From Haberlea rhodopensis (taxonomy: Eukaryota; Streptophyta; Magnoliopsida; Lamiales; Gesneriaceae), in contig CAJQUN010000491.1 in NCBI GenBank assembly GCA_907163345.1, forward strand, positions 62,001 through 126,000: a stretch of 64,000 nt of DNA. Direction: 5' to 3'. A program made the position numbers and the translations under genes. The notes below the pieces were generated by a model, which saw only the letters and a list, made by a program, of their open reading frames with translations, was not told the origin of the DNA and did no database searches. Below, one piece after another: positions 43,876 through 55,620 of this stretch; within the stretch, counting starts at the first letter, position 1; every line of letters starts with the position of its first letter.

Positions 43876-44629
43876 GTGTTAGTATGAGTGATACTATAAT
43901 GATTTCAGTGAAATGCATTTATTTATATGTATTTTGAATTTGTAAGAATATTTTTGGTGTTACCTTTTATTTGCACATGTTTGTTAAACTTTATGTTTAT
44001 TGAAATAATATGTATTTTGTGTTAGTATGAGTGATACTATGATGATTACAGATACATGCATTTATTTATGTTTCTTGAATTTGGTAAGAATATTTTTGAT
44101 GCTTTTACATGGTTATAGAATTTAAAAAAAATGTAAATTTTAGTATTTTGTAATATAATATATAATACATATAAAATACCAAAATATACAAACGTGTCAC
44201 AGTCATTACGTATCCTGAAAATTTTAAAAATTCACATCGTTGTGTTCAGATTCGTATCGGTGTCATGTCAGTGTCAAGTGTCAGTATCAGCATCGTCATA
44301 GGTTGGGCTAATCAAACAGTTGGCAAGCAGAGATCATTAATTTCCAGTACTTGTACTATTTTTCGTAGTTTGGTTAATCAAACCAGTTGGCGAGCAGAGG
44401 TCATTACCAGTATTGTACTATTTTCATAGTTTTGGTTAATCAAACAGTTGGCAAGCAGAAGAAATGACAACGTTAATTTAAGCTTAGATCATATTTGAAT
44501 ATCATTGAGTTTGTTTTCAATATATAATATTAAATAAAATTAGGATATATTTGGTATTAAATTAAAAAGTATCATGAAATTAAAGTTAGTTATTATAATT
44601 ATAATTGACTAAATAGGTAAACCCGATCT
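43876..44629 (+). repeat. Tandem segmental duplication, copy 1
   Basis: Non-coding AT-rich unit starting GGTGTTAGTATGAGTGAT and ending TTGACTAAATAGGTAAACC. It holds three internal units of about 70 bp built on AATCAAACAGTTGGCAAGCA (about 44305-44460). Copy 2 follows directly. Confidence 0.8.
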
Positions 44630-45281
44630 GGTGCTAGTATGAGTGATGATTTCTGTGAAATACATTTATTTATATGTTTTTTGAATTTTGTAAGAATATT
44701 TTTGGTGTTACCTTTTATTTGGACATGTTTGTTAAACTTTATGTTGAAATACTATGTATTTTGTGTTAGTATGTGTGATACTATGAAGATTTCAGAGACA
44801 TGCATTTATTTATATGTTTCTTGAATTTGGTAAGAATATTTTTTATGCTTTTACATGGTTTTAGAATTTAAAAAATATAAATTTTTAGTATTTTATAATA
44901 TAATACATGTATAATACATATAAAATATAAAAATATACAGACGTGTCACAGTCATAACGTATCCTAAAAAATTAAAAATTCACATCTTTGTGTTCATATC
45001 CGTATTGTATCATGTCATTGTCAGCATCGCCGTAGGTTGGGTTAGTCAAACAGTTGGCAATCAGGGATAATTACCAGTACTTACTATTTTTCATAGTTTG
45101 GGTTAATCAAACAGTTGGCAAGCAGAAGAAATGAAGCTTAAATCAGATTTGAATATAATTGAGTTTGTTCTCAATATATAATATTAAATAAAATTAGGAT
45201 ATATTTTGGTATTAAATATAAAAGTATCATGAAATTAAAGTTAGTTATTATAATTATAATTGACTAAATGGACAAACCTGA
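44630..45281 (+). repeat. Tandem segmental duplication, copy 2
   Basis: Repeats copy 1 from GGTGCTAGTATGAGTGAT to TTGACTAAATGGACAAACC, about 100 bp shorter because one 70-bp internal unit and smaller pieces are missing. Confidence 0.8.
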
Positions 45282-45628
45282 TATACAAAGCTTCAATAAT
45301 ATGCGAGATCTGGGAAAGGTCGGGCTCATTGAACCTAATACACATAGTCTTCTTTTATAAATAGATAGATATTATAGACATACATATAAGTATAACTCTT
45401 TTATGAAAATATTTATTATAAGGTCAAGTAATTGGCTTAATCAAACAATTGGCAGATAAAAGATTATTAACTCTCAGCATCTGTAGTATTTTCTTTTAAT
45501 TCGCTATTAATAATTCAAACGCATAATGGATTGTGATAGAAGTAATTATTTAAACACATGTATTTCTCTTTAGACACGGATTTTTCTTTTAGCTCACGTA
45601 ATTGCTTGGTTTGTAATGATTTTAATTA
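45282..45628. other. AT-rich stretch
   Basis: No gene. TCTTTTATGAAAATATT to AATAATTCAAACGCA matches 11182-11315, part of the same dispersed DNA. Confidence 0.5.
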
Positions 45629-45975
45629 GGGGTACTTACCGGATCGACCCGGTCCGGTTCGATCCGAAACCGACAGTTTTCGGATCCGCTAAGGAAACAG
45701 ATCGGAGCCGATTTCGGTACCAACCGGTTGCGGGTCGATCTTGTTTTCTTTTATTATTCATTTTAAATTTTTTTTTAAAATTACCGGTTTCGGTTCGGAA
45801 CCGGAACCAGAGCTGTAGCATCGAAACCTGTGGCTCTACCTGATCCGGGGAATCGCTCCGGACCAGTATACTACCGATTCCGGAGCGATTCCAAACCGGT
45901 TAGCCTGGTTACGATTCCGGTTCCAAACCGCTTCGAGCTGGGTTCGGATTGACCCGGCCCGTTACGCAGACCTAA
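45629..45975. repeat. GC-rich palindromic miniature element, copy 2
   Basis: CCGG-rich halves (CGACCCGGTCCGG, GGTTCGGAACCGGAACC, TTGACCCGGCCCG) around an AT-rich centre. Ends AATTAGGGGTACTTACC and, in reverse, AATTAGGTCTGCGTAAC are similar. It lies inside or at the edge of family 2 repeat DNA that continues at 46000. Confidence 0.5.
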
Positions 45976-45989
45976 TTTTAACCCTACAC

Positions 45990-46375
45990 GCTCTTTAAGA
46001 TTTTTTGGGTGCTTTACATAAACACTCAAACATTTCCCTCATCCCAAAATTGCTTTCGGGGTGGCTTGAATTGATAATCTCGCTCTGATATCAAGTGTTA
46101 TTATCAAATACTTATCACTGAGCCAAAAACTATAACTATTAGCAGATACACAACTTTATTTTCTTATACTTTATTATGATATCACAGAACATCATACTAA
46201 GCCACAGATAGACTGTATCTACTTGGGTGTAAATATATGAGGCTTGCTATGCTTTCTACAATAAAGGACACTTAGCTTACTATCATACGGAAGAATTACT
46301 TGTTGCTTAGCTCAAATAAGTAAAACAATAATCTATATTTTTATATAATTTGACGATTTTCTGCTTCCTAAGGAT
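45990..46375 (-). repeat. TRIM-like dispersed repeat, family 2, copy 3
   Basis: Shares GGGTGCTT(T)ACA...AAACACTC, CTCTGATATC(A/C)A and the TTATTATCAAAT run with 11590-11700, and the TGATATCACAGA to ATCATACGGAAGAATT part with 30440-31450. On the minus strand TTGATAATAACA plus CTTGATATCAGAGCGAG resembles an LTR end and initiator-Met primer site. Confidence 0.55.
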
Positions 46376-46422
46376 CCTTGGTAAACTCACCAAAAATCCA
46401 TACATGTAAACTTTTCTTTAAC

Positions 46423-48232
46423 TTTAGGGTCTTCCTACCTTAACATCATCTTAAACACATATAATGGACTAAACATGCATTAATAATGTCTTAAGGTTCC
46501 GGTTGTAGTTTGAGCTATTAAGATTACAGGCCAAAATTGAAATTTCAAAACTTAATTAATTACATTCTCAAAATGAATGTTAAAGCGATAGAATTATACT
46601 ACTCCTAGAGTAGAGACTATCCCAAAAAAAAAATCATGTATCCTATCTTCTTTCATGCTCCTTTAGCTCACTGGCTCAACCCGACCCTTAGCCCTGGTCC
46701 AAAAGTGTACCTACAGGAACAACCCATCATGAGCATATACATTGTTACTTAACATCATAAGATAATGGCATATAAATAAATGCATGAAAGTAATTGGTAA
46801 TATGCACTTCCTGGTTAAATTGTGTTAACCCTCTTTGGTTGTCCCTGTTTCATAATCATGCATGTAATAATTAGTTCTTGACATAAATGATTAAAATCGT
46901 ACTGCACATATATGCTCTTAATCAACCATGTTAATTAGAAATGAGACTATCCTGGTTCTATTATGACAGCGGCACAATTGGCAACCTCACTCGACATAAA
47001 GCGGAATTGTGATACCCCTCGCTACGCCTTGATAGCGGATGTATCTCCTCGCTTAGCGGAATATGATACCCCTCGCTACGCCTTGATAGCGGATGTATCT
47101 CCTCGCTAGTTATGTGAGCGGCAAGTACCTTCCTCGCTTGCCCATAATAACCACCGGACATTCAACCATTCTTAATAACATAGTTAAACATACATCATCA
47201 TCATATCATAAACATCGTCATCTTAAAAACATCATCGTCATATAGACATCATCATCTTATCATAATCATAATCGTCATCGTAAACGTCATATCATCTTCA
47301 TATATCATAACATCATCATCATAAACTTACTTATCATAATCATCATCATAGACATCATGAATAATTATGCAATCAATGCATAGTCATAGTTTAGGAGTGT
47401 GTTACCGTCCGATGTCCGTACGCTTCATACGTACCTTAATTCCAAAAGTGGAGAAATTGGAGAACTTTATCTCCTTGATGTCGTTGGCACCTGGGATGGT
47501 TCTACACAACCATACAAATCGATATTAGAAGCTAAACAATAGCCAAATACCAAAAATTCAACAAAAAACATCATTTTCCATGTTTTACACAGTGGCGATC
47601 GATCGCTACTTGAGGCGATCGATCGCCTCGCTTTTTTGCCTTGCGGCGATCGATCGCTTAATTTGAGGCGATCGATCGCCTGCTACGTGAAATGGCTACT
47701 GGCCATCGGCGATCGATCGCCTCATTTCAGGCGATCGATCGCCACCTGCTGGTGCGCGATTTCTCACCATTTTTGTACCAAAATTTCTTCCCAACTCCCA
47801 CAACACTTATACCAACAAACTCAAAACACAAAAACACTAGAAACCTTCATCAAACATCATCAAAACACCAAAAATCTAACATCCCACCAAAAATCACACC
47901 AACCCAAACAAACCCATTTCAAAATCCTTTAAAACCCTTCCAAATTCAAACCATACTCTACAAAAACAACAAGGAGTGATATATACACATCCTAGGTCTT
48001 AAATCTTACAAAGAATCACAAGAGTGAAGCTTTTGCAAGAACTTCCTTCCCACCTTTGGGCCAAAATCGAAAATGAGGGGGAAAAGGGTTTGGGAAGTGA
48101 TTTTGGGGATTTAGAGTGGAAAGAGATAAGGTGAAGTAAAGTGGTGGGGTAAAGGGTTAAAAACCCCTTTTTCTTAAACTTGCACCCCACAATTAACATG
48201 ATGTATTTTATACCCCAACATCGTATTTTAAA
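46423..48232 (-). repeat. 3' LTR of element E, 5'-truncated
   Basis: Matches 52639-54441. It starts TTTAGGGTCTTCC, where the other LTR has TGTAGGGTCTTCC, and stops at ATTTTAAA where pol sequence joins. It includes a duplicated GCGGAA...CTACGCCTTGATAGC segment (46995-47110), a CAT/CGT-rich stretch (47190-47360) and the palindrome array at 47595-47742. Confidence 0.92.
47595..47742. repeat. Six GCGATCGATCGC palindromes in the left LTR of element E
   Basis: Exact 12-bp palindromes at 47595, 47615, 47646, 47668, 47709 and 47731, most extended to GGCGATCGATCGCC. They are arranged in pairs about 20 bp apart with the pairs 22-31 bp from each other. The right LTR has the same array at 53805-53952 with the last palindrome mutated. 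Confidence 0.9.
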
Positions 48233-50460
48233 GTAGGCCAAAGTACCGATACGCTGCAATACTTCATACGGCCCAACATACCTCGGGGATAACTTCCCCC
48301 GCATACCAAAACGAACTACACCCCTGAAGGGTGAGATTTTCAAGAAGACCTTGTCTCCTACTTGGAATTCTAGCGGTCGTCGTCGCTTATTGGCATAGGC
48401 TGCTTGTCTATCCTGGGCCGCTTTCATCTTTTGGCGTATCATCTTAATCTTTTCTTCCATATCCTTAATCATATCCGGTCCTCTGACCGCCTTACTAGTC
48501 AAGTCCTCCCAATATAGTGGTGACCTACAGCGTCGTCCATAAAGAGCTTCAAAAGGGGCCATTTGAATGCTCGTCTGATAGCTGTTATTATAGGAGAACT
48601 CTACCAGTGGTATAGAATCTTGCCACGGAGTATCAAACTCCAATACACATGCCCTCAACATGTCTTCGAGCGTCTGAATAGTACGCTCTGTTTGGCCGTC
48701 AGTCTGAGGGTGATATGCTGTACTCAGTCTCACCTCTGTGCCCAAAGCTGTCTGGAGACCCTCCCAGAAATGTGAAGTAAACCTTGGATCTCTATCAGAC
48801 ACAATTGAGACTGGAATCCCATGCAACCTCACCACATCCCATACATATAATTGAGCCATCTTTAGATATGTGAAAGTCATGCAGTAGGGGATGAAGTGAG
48901 CTACCTTCGTCAGCCTATCCACGATCACCCAGATTGCATCAAATCCTGAGGCCGTCCTTGGCAAGTGGGTCACAAAGTCCATAGAGATATGTTCCCACTT
49001 CCATTTAGGTACTTCTAAGCTCTTCAGCTTGCCACCAGTCCTCTGCCTTTACCTGCTGGCAGATCAAACATCTTTTAACAAAAATGGTCACATCACGCTT
49101 CATGCGTCTCCACCAGAATTGACCGCATAGGTCCTTGTACATCTTCCTTCCTCCTGGGTGGATACTGAACCGACTACTGTGAGCTCGTTCCAATATTCCT
49201 CTACGCAATTCTGGTGCATCTGGGACTACCCATCGGTTGCCCAGTTTCAAGGAATCATCTTCTGCCACTCTGAACTTTGATGGCTGTCCTTGAAGTACTA
49301 TCGATGACCATCTCTGAACCTCATCATCCGACCTCTGGGCTTTCCTGATAGTCTCAAATATGTCCGGCTCAGCCAACAAGGTCGACACTCTCACCGTCGA
49401 CGTGTCCACATCGAAATCATAGCCTAGGTGGCAATAAGAAGTCATCATAGCGGATAAACACATAGCGTCCTCAGCAGTACTCTTCACCTTCCGACTTAAG
49501 GCGTCTGCTATCAAATTTACTTTACCAGGATGATACTCAATCTCATAGTCATAATCTTTGAGCAAATCCATCCATCTTCTTTGACGCATATTCAATTCAG
49601 CCTGAGTGAATAGGAACTTCAGGCTCTTATGGTCCGTATAGATGGTAAACGTCGTACCATAAAGATAATGACGCCAAATCTTCAAGGCGAAAATGATGGC
49701 CGCCAGTTCCAGATCATGGACTGGGTATCTGGTCTCATGAGGCTTCAATTGTCTCGAAGCATAAGCCACCACGTGCTTCTCCTGCATCAATACACAGCCC
49801 AAACCCCGCAATGATGCATCCGTGTACAAAGTAAACCTTTTATCCTCAGAAGGAATCACCAAAATAGGTGCCGTAGTCAAACGACGCATCAGTTCTTGGA
49901 AGCTCTCCTCACAAGCTTCAGGCCAATAGAAAGGCACTCATTTCTGAGTCAGCTGTGTCAGGGGTTTGGCGATCTTTGAGAAACCCTCGACGAAACGTCG
50001 GTAATATCTGGCCAAACCGAGAAAGCTCCGTATCTCGGGTACAGAAGTGGGTGCAGCCCACTCCATCACAGCTTCAACCTTCCTGGGATCTATAGATATC
50101 CCGCTGCTAGATATAACGTGACCCAAGAATACTACACTGCTCAACCAGAATTCGCACTTGCTGAGCTTTGCATATAACTGATGATCCCTAAGGATCTGGA
50201 GCACTGTCCTCAAGTGCTTTACGTGTTCCTCTTCAGTCCAGGAGTAGATGAGTATACCGTCAATGAAAACTATGACGAACTGATCCAAATATGGCTGGAA
50301 CACCCTGTTCATCAAACTCATGAAAATAGCTGGGGCATTCGTCACCCCAAAAGGCATGACTAGGAATTCATAGTGCCCATATCTAGTCCTGAAGGCTGTC
50401 TTCTGAACATCATCTTCTCTTACTCGAATCTGATGGTACCCTGACCTCAGATCGATCTTA
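48233..50460 (-). pseudogene. pol of element E, RT-RH-IN part
   Basis: From the right: reverse transcriptase core (MPFGVTNAPAIFMSLMNRVF), where the catalytic FxDD box reads FIDG, so one metal-binding Asp is lost. A TGA at 49938-49940, probably from CGA, lies before RNase H. RNase H shows LYTDAS, HDLELAA and YTDHKSLKF. The integrase zinc finger region (HPGGRKMYKDL, CLICQQVKAE) and the DDE core (MDFVTHLPR at 48982, VSDRDPRFTS, HPQTDGQTERT) follow, with a frameshift between them near 49000. The end reads RYVGPYEVLQRIG and then crosses into LTR sequence at 48232. Confidence 0.9.
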
Positions 50461-51270
50461 CTGTAGAGCCTCGTACCTTATAGCTGATCAAACAAATCGT
50501 CGATCCTCGGAAGTGGGTACTTATTCTCACTGTGACTTTGTTCAGTTGTCTGTAATCGATGCACAGCCGCATCGAACCATCTTTCTTCTTAACAAACAAA
50601 ACTGGCGCACCCCAGGCCGATACGCTAGGGCGTATATAGCCCTTATCAAGGAGCTCTTGCAACTGAATCTTTAACTCCCTTAGCTCCGCTGGTGCCATCC
50701 TATATGGGGCACGAGAAATGGCAGACGTCCCCGGTAGTTGCTCAATCCCAAACTCGACCTCTCTCGTCGGTGGGAATCCGGGAATCTCTTCCGAAAAGAC
50801 ATCAGGATACTCCGCCACTACGGGCACATCCTCAACTTTTAACTCTTCCTTCTTCTCAGTAACATCAACAGCATAGATGAGATATCCTGTATGGACCCGT
50901 TCCAACAACTGTGCCATCTTGACAGCAGATATCAACGGGATCTTAGAACGAGAACCATCCCCAAAGAATGTCCACTGGACTCCCATATCAGACCTGAATC
51001 GGACAGTCCTTTGCCTGCAGTCCACAACTGCCTGATACCTGTTCAGAACGTCAATGCCTACAATGCAGTCAAAGTCTGACATCCCCAGAACAATCAAATC
51101 TGATCTTAGCTCGTTATCCTCAAAATAAATGAGGCCATCATAGACAATCTGATCAGCGGTCATGCTTCTTCCAGCGGGGGTCGAGATTATAAGAGGCATG
51201 GGCGACGGAGAAGTGCATATGTGGTGCCTTTTCCACAAAACTTGTCGACACGAAAGAGTGTGACGCACCT
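50447..51270 (-). pseudogene. Protease C-terminus and RT N-terminus of element E
   Basis: Continues the protease fold (DLIVLGMSDFDCIVGIDVLN), a linker, then the RT N-terminus (EFGIEQLPGT, KELLDKGYIRPS-like segment, VLFVKKKDGSMRLCIDYRQL). The frame is lost near 50545 before the next RT motif. It overlaps the end of the gag frame, so a frameshift separates them near 51180. Confidence 0.88.
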
Positions 51271-52433
51271 GTGTTGATCAATATAAAAGTAGGGTGCGTA
51301 AATAAAAGACACGTACCCGCTATAACCTCCTCCGGAGCCGCTGTAGCCTGCTCCCTCGTGTAAGCATAGACTTGCCCTTGAGGTGGCCCCATGGGCTGAC
51401 CACCATACTGCCTTGGTGTAAAAAGTGGTATGTGCTGTGCTGCTCTGTCCGCGGGCCTCCCCGTAGAGCTCTGTTGTCTTCCCCTGTTGGGACACTGCCG
51501 AGCAAAGTGACCTTTTTCGCCACCAACATAACATCCCACGCAATCTTTCGTCATATGTGGTTGCCCACAAAGATAGCACTGGACCATCCCAAACCTGCCT
51601 CCCTGAGAATGTCCTCTTCCTGATGGGGTGTCATTCTTACGGTTTCCTTTCCAACGATTCTCGGGCCTCTTACCACTGAATCTCGAAGCCGAAGTGTTCC
51701 CCCTTGGCTTAAACTGATCACCCCTCGGCCTCAAGTTATCAGGAGTGGATTTCTGAGGGGGTGCTGGAGGTGGCACAGCATCAGGGTATGCACCAACTCC
51801 CAGTTCGGCTAGTTCAGCCCTAGAAAGTGCGTCGTCAAAGCAAGCAGGGCTATAAGTGATCACCCTGTCATACAGCTCAGGCCTCAAGCCCTTCATGAAG
51901 TTCCTCATCTTCGCTTGGGTGCTTGCAGCAATGTGAGGTACATATCTGAGCAAGGAACAGTACTGGAGAGCATAATCTGATACAGGCATATTACCTTGCT
52001 TGAGATTAGTAAACTCATCTTCCTTGGCCTGTCGTGCAGCAGCTGAGAAGTAGCGGGCCAGAAACCGAGTCCTAAATAGCTTCCAACTGATCTCCTGACC
52101 CTGAGCCTCTTGCTCTATCACTGTGGTCTTCCACCACATCAGTGCCTTCTTGGCCAGTTGGAACTCTGCTAGCCTAATCCAGGCTGTCTTAGCACAAGGG
52201 GCTGCCATGAATATTTGCTCGATCCTCTCCAACCATTCCTCAGCCTGTTCCCCTGTCTCAGTTCCCTCAAACATTGGGGGTCGGTAGGTCAGAACTTGCG
52301 ACAAGCTCAACTCCCCAGGTAATAACTGCTGCTCAGAGGGTTCCTCGCCTAAGACTGGCGGTGGTAGGGGATTAGTACGTCTGGCACTTGCATTCACACT
52401 CACAGCGTCTCCTACGTCAATATTTGCTGTCAT
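51153..52433 (-). pseudogene. gag and protease N-terminus of element E
   Basis: The ATG at 52433 starts MTANIDVGDAVSVN. The Gag core follows (AEEWLERIEQIF, AKKALMWWKTTV, RYFSAAARQAKEDEFTNLKQ, FMKGLRPELYDRV), then a basic linker and a zinc-knuckle region. The second Cys of the knuckle has become Gly (CYVGGEKGHFARQC). Protease starts with LINTGASHSF, where the catalytic Asp of the family motif DTGASH is Asn (a GAT to AAT change). The frame then drifts into non-protease sequence, so the polyprotein is dead. Confidence 0.9.
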
Positions 52434-52618
52434 ACTGCAAGACAAGGGTTAATAACAATACCCAAAAGCAGTTCATATAATACCTCGTTAGAAAACAAAA
52501 CATGTTAGCACAACATCATATACTTCATATGCAACTTATGCACAAAACATGTTCAAAAGTAAGCACCTAGCTAACTTGTTGCTAAGGCTACCCTTCACTC
52601 ATTCCCGGGTTATCTAGC

Positions 52619-52635
52619 CACTGCTCTGATACCAC
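52619..52635 (-). other. Primer-binding site of element E
   Basis: On the minus strand TGGTATCAGAGCAGTG follows the LTR end TACA after three bases. This is the initiator-Met-tRNA-type primer site. Confidence 0.88.
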
Positions 52636-52638
52636 TAA

Positions 52639-54617
52639 TGTAGGGTCTTCCTACCTTAACATCATCTTAAACACATATAATGGACTAAACATGCATTAAT
52701 AACGTCTTAAGGTTCCGGTTGTAGTTTGAGCTATTAAGATTACAGGCCAAAAATGAAATTTCAAAACTTAATATTCTCAAAATGAATGTTAAAGCGATAG
52801 AATTATACTACTCCTAGAGTAGAGACTATACCAAAAAAAAAATCCTGTATCCTATCTTCTTTCATGCTCCTTTAGCTCACTGTCTCAACCCGACCCTTAA
52901 CCCTGGTCCAAAAGTGTACCTACAGGAACAACCCATCATGAGCATATACATTGTTACTTAACATCATAAGATAATGGCATATAAATAAATGCATGAAAGT
53001 AATTGGTAATATGCACTTCCTGGTTAAATTGTGTTAACCCTCTTTGGTTGTCCCTGTTTCATAATCATGCATGTAATCATTAGTTCTTGACATAAATGAT
53101 TAAAATCGTACTGCACTTATATGCTCTTAATCAACCATGTTAATTAGAAATGGGACTATCCTGGTTCTATTATGACAGCGGCACAATTGGCCCCCCTCAC
53201 TCGACATAAAGCGGAATTGTGATACCTCTCGCTACGCCTTGATAGCGGATGTATCTCATCGTTTAGCGGAATATGATACCCCTCGCTACGCCTTGATAGC
53301 AGATGTATCTCCTCGCTAGTTATGTGAGCGGCAAGTACCTTCCTCGCTTGCCCATAATAACCACCGGACATTCAACCATTCTTAATAACATAGTTAAACA
53401 TACATCATCATCATATCATAAACATCGTCATCTTAAAAACATCATCGTCATATAGACATCATCATCTTATCATAATCATAATCGTCATCGTAAACGTCAT
53501 ATCATCTTCATTTATCATAACATCATCATCATAAACTTACTTATCATAATCATCATCATAGACATCATGAATAATTATGCAATCAATGCATAGTCATAGT
53601 TTAGGAGTGTGTTACCATCCGATGCCCGTACGCTTCATACGTACCTTAATTCCAAAAGTGGAGAAATTGGAGAACGTTATCTCCTTGATGTCGTTGGCAC
53701 CTGGGATGGTTCTACACAACCATACAAATCGATATTAGAAGCTAAACAATAGCCAAATACCAAAAATTCAACAAAAATCATCATTTTCCATGTTTTACAC
53801 AGTGGCGATCGATCGCTACTTGAGGCGATCGATCGCCTCGCTTTTTTGCCTTGCGGCGATCGATCGCTTAATTTGAGGCGATCGATCGCCTGCTACGTGA
53901 AATGGCTACTGGCCATCGGCGATCGATCGCCTCATTTCAGGCGATCGATCACCACCTGCTGGTGCGCGATTTCTCACCATTTTTGTACCAAAATTTCTTC
54001 CCAACTCCCACAACACTTATACCAACAAACTCAAAACACAAAAACACTAAAAACCTTCATCAAACATCATCAAAACAACAAAAATCTAACATCCCACCAA
54101 AAATCACACCAACCCAAACAAACCCATTTCAAAATCCTTTAAAACCCTTCCAAATTCAAACCATACTCTACAAAAACAACAAGGAGTGATATATACACAT
54201 CCTAGGTCTTAAATCTTACCAAGAATCACAAGAGTGAAGCTTTTGCAAGAACTTCCTTCCCACCTTTGGGCCAAAATCGAAAATGAGGGGGAAAAGGGTT
54301 TGGGAAGTGATTTTGGGGATTTAGAGTGGAAAGAGATAAGGTGAAGTAAAGTGGTGGGGTAAAGGGTTAAAAACCCCTTTTTCTTAAACTTGCACCCCAC
54401 AATTAGCATATGTATTTTATACCCCAACATCATATTTTAAAAGCATTTTACAAAAATGCCACAAACTTCCTCTAAAATCATGCTTTCCTCATAATTGGTA
54501 ATTAATACAATTAAATCATGTTAACACTTCATTTCACATAAATCAATTACCAACATAATTCATCATATAACCATCATTAAAGACAAAATTGTATATAATC
54601 AGTTTTGGGGCATCACA
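52639..54617 (-). repeat. 5' LTR of element E (complete)
   Basis: 1,979 bp. On the minus strand it runs from TGTGATGCCCCAAAACTG to AGACCCTACA. It is followed to the right by the duplication TTAAC. It contains the same duplicated segment and palindrome array as the left LTR, with differences of the order of 1-2 percent by eye. Confidence 0.93.
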
Positions 54618-54639
54618 TTAACCACACTTCCCACTTCCC

Positions 54640-54836
54640 ATATAAAGCTTCCTTTATTTGAACTCCCTACCTACCTTTTCATTTTAGTTTCAACTCCCTA
54701 CCTCATATAATTTTACTTGTATACCCTTATAGGGCTAATGGCAAGCTACCCGTTTTATTTTATTTTTTCAGATTTTACCCAAAAATTTGTCATTTTTCCT
54801 AATAACCCAATCATGTCGAAAAATGGTATCAGAGCC
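54640..54836 (+). promoter_or_regulatory. Pararetrovirus leader with primer-binding site
   Basis: TGGTATCAGAGCC at 54824-54836 is the initiator-Met-tRNA primer site of Caulimoviridae. A TATAAAG word lies near 54642 and could be a relic of the pregenomic promoter (inference). Confidence 0.65.
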
Positions 54837-54899
54837 TATGTTTATTCTGGAATTATTAAAATAATATTTTAAATATTAATATTATCCTAAACGGAGGAG

Positions 54900-55620
54900 A
54901 CAATACACAAGAATATGGATCTAAACGAATGTTCGAAGTGTTATTCATACAGGTGTACTTCCAAAAATTGGAACAACTAAATCAAGAACATCTAGCCGAA
55001 GCTAAACACTTCAACCAAAAATAGAAAATTCTACGAGAAGTCGGTGTTAGCCAAGCTAGCATACACCATTATCAACAACTGGAGAAGTTAGCGAGGAATC
55101 TTTATAGGATGAACCTCAAACTTCAGTTCGAGTTATCCGAGGCTCAGGATGAAGACCATCCTGAGCACAACGACCTGATTCCAGATCCGAACAACCGAAC
55201 AGGATCCAGAACAGACGAATATGATGGGAGAACCAACCTTTCGAGAAATCGAGCCGAATAGTTCTAAGATTTTCGAAGATCTTAGAAAGATTCAGAAGAC
55301 AGTGCATCGTATGGATACTTACAATACCATGTCCCTGCAAAGATCCATGAAATTCAAGTAAGATTGAGACCATGATTAAACATCAGGAGGAAATTCTTGA
55401 AAACCTTCGAGATGTTCAAACCCGAGTCAAAGAGTTGGAGTCACGACCAATTCCTTCAGGAAGAAAAGAAGGGTGGCGACCACCGTCCTATGGAACAAAA
55501 CCCCTTTTACATCAAAAAGGGAAAATGGAGGAGGTCCAACGACCTTTGACGGTGACTGAAAAAATGATTGCAATCCTGCGAGGAGATCCAATACTTCCTA
55601 CAAAGTAATTGAAAGAATCA
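54900..55620 (+). pseudogene. Pararetrovirus N-terminal coiled-coil region, remnant
   Basis: Charged, Glu/Lys/Leu-rich translation in changing frames, with the longest open piece at 55372-55608 (ILENLRDVQTRVKELESRP and a basic tail). Stops occur near 55023 and 55365. It resembles the coiled-coil segment upstream of the coat protein in several caulimovirids. Homology is not certain. Confidence 0.5.

Larger units (their letters stand above)
46423..54617 (-). mobile_element. Ty3/gypsy chromovirus-like element E, internally deleted
   Basis: A minus-strand element with its 5' LTR on the right (52639-54617) and a shortened 3' LTR on the left (46423-48232). Duplications TTAAC lie at 46418-46422 and 54618-54622. 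Order on the minus strand: LTR, initiator-Met primer site, gag with a zinc-knuckle region, protease, RT, RNase H, integrase. Pol then jumps into the 3' LTR, removing the integrase C-terminus, any chromodomain, the polypurine tract and about 180 bp of the LTR. LTR start TGTGATGCCCC and the Gag-Pol sequence suggest the Tekay/Del group, but without a chromodomain that remains an inference. Confidence 0.93.

Noticed and set aside
47636..47979. Small frames across the element E LTR (and 53846-54189)
   Set aside because: Both lie inside LTRs and encode nothing recognisable. They are open because of the palindrome array and A/C-rich DNA.
48563..48775. Plus-strand frame opposite element E integrase
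   Set aside because: Shadow of the minus-strand pol. No independent features.
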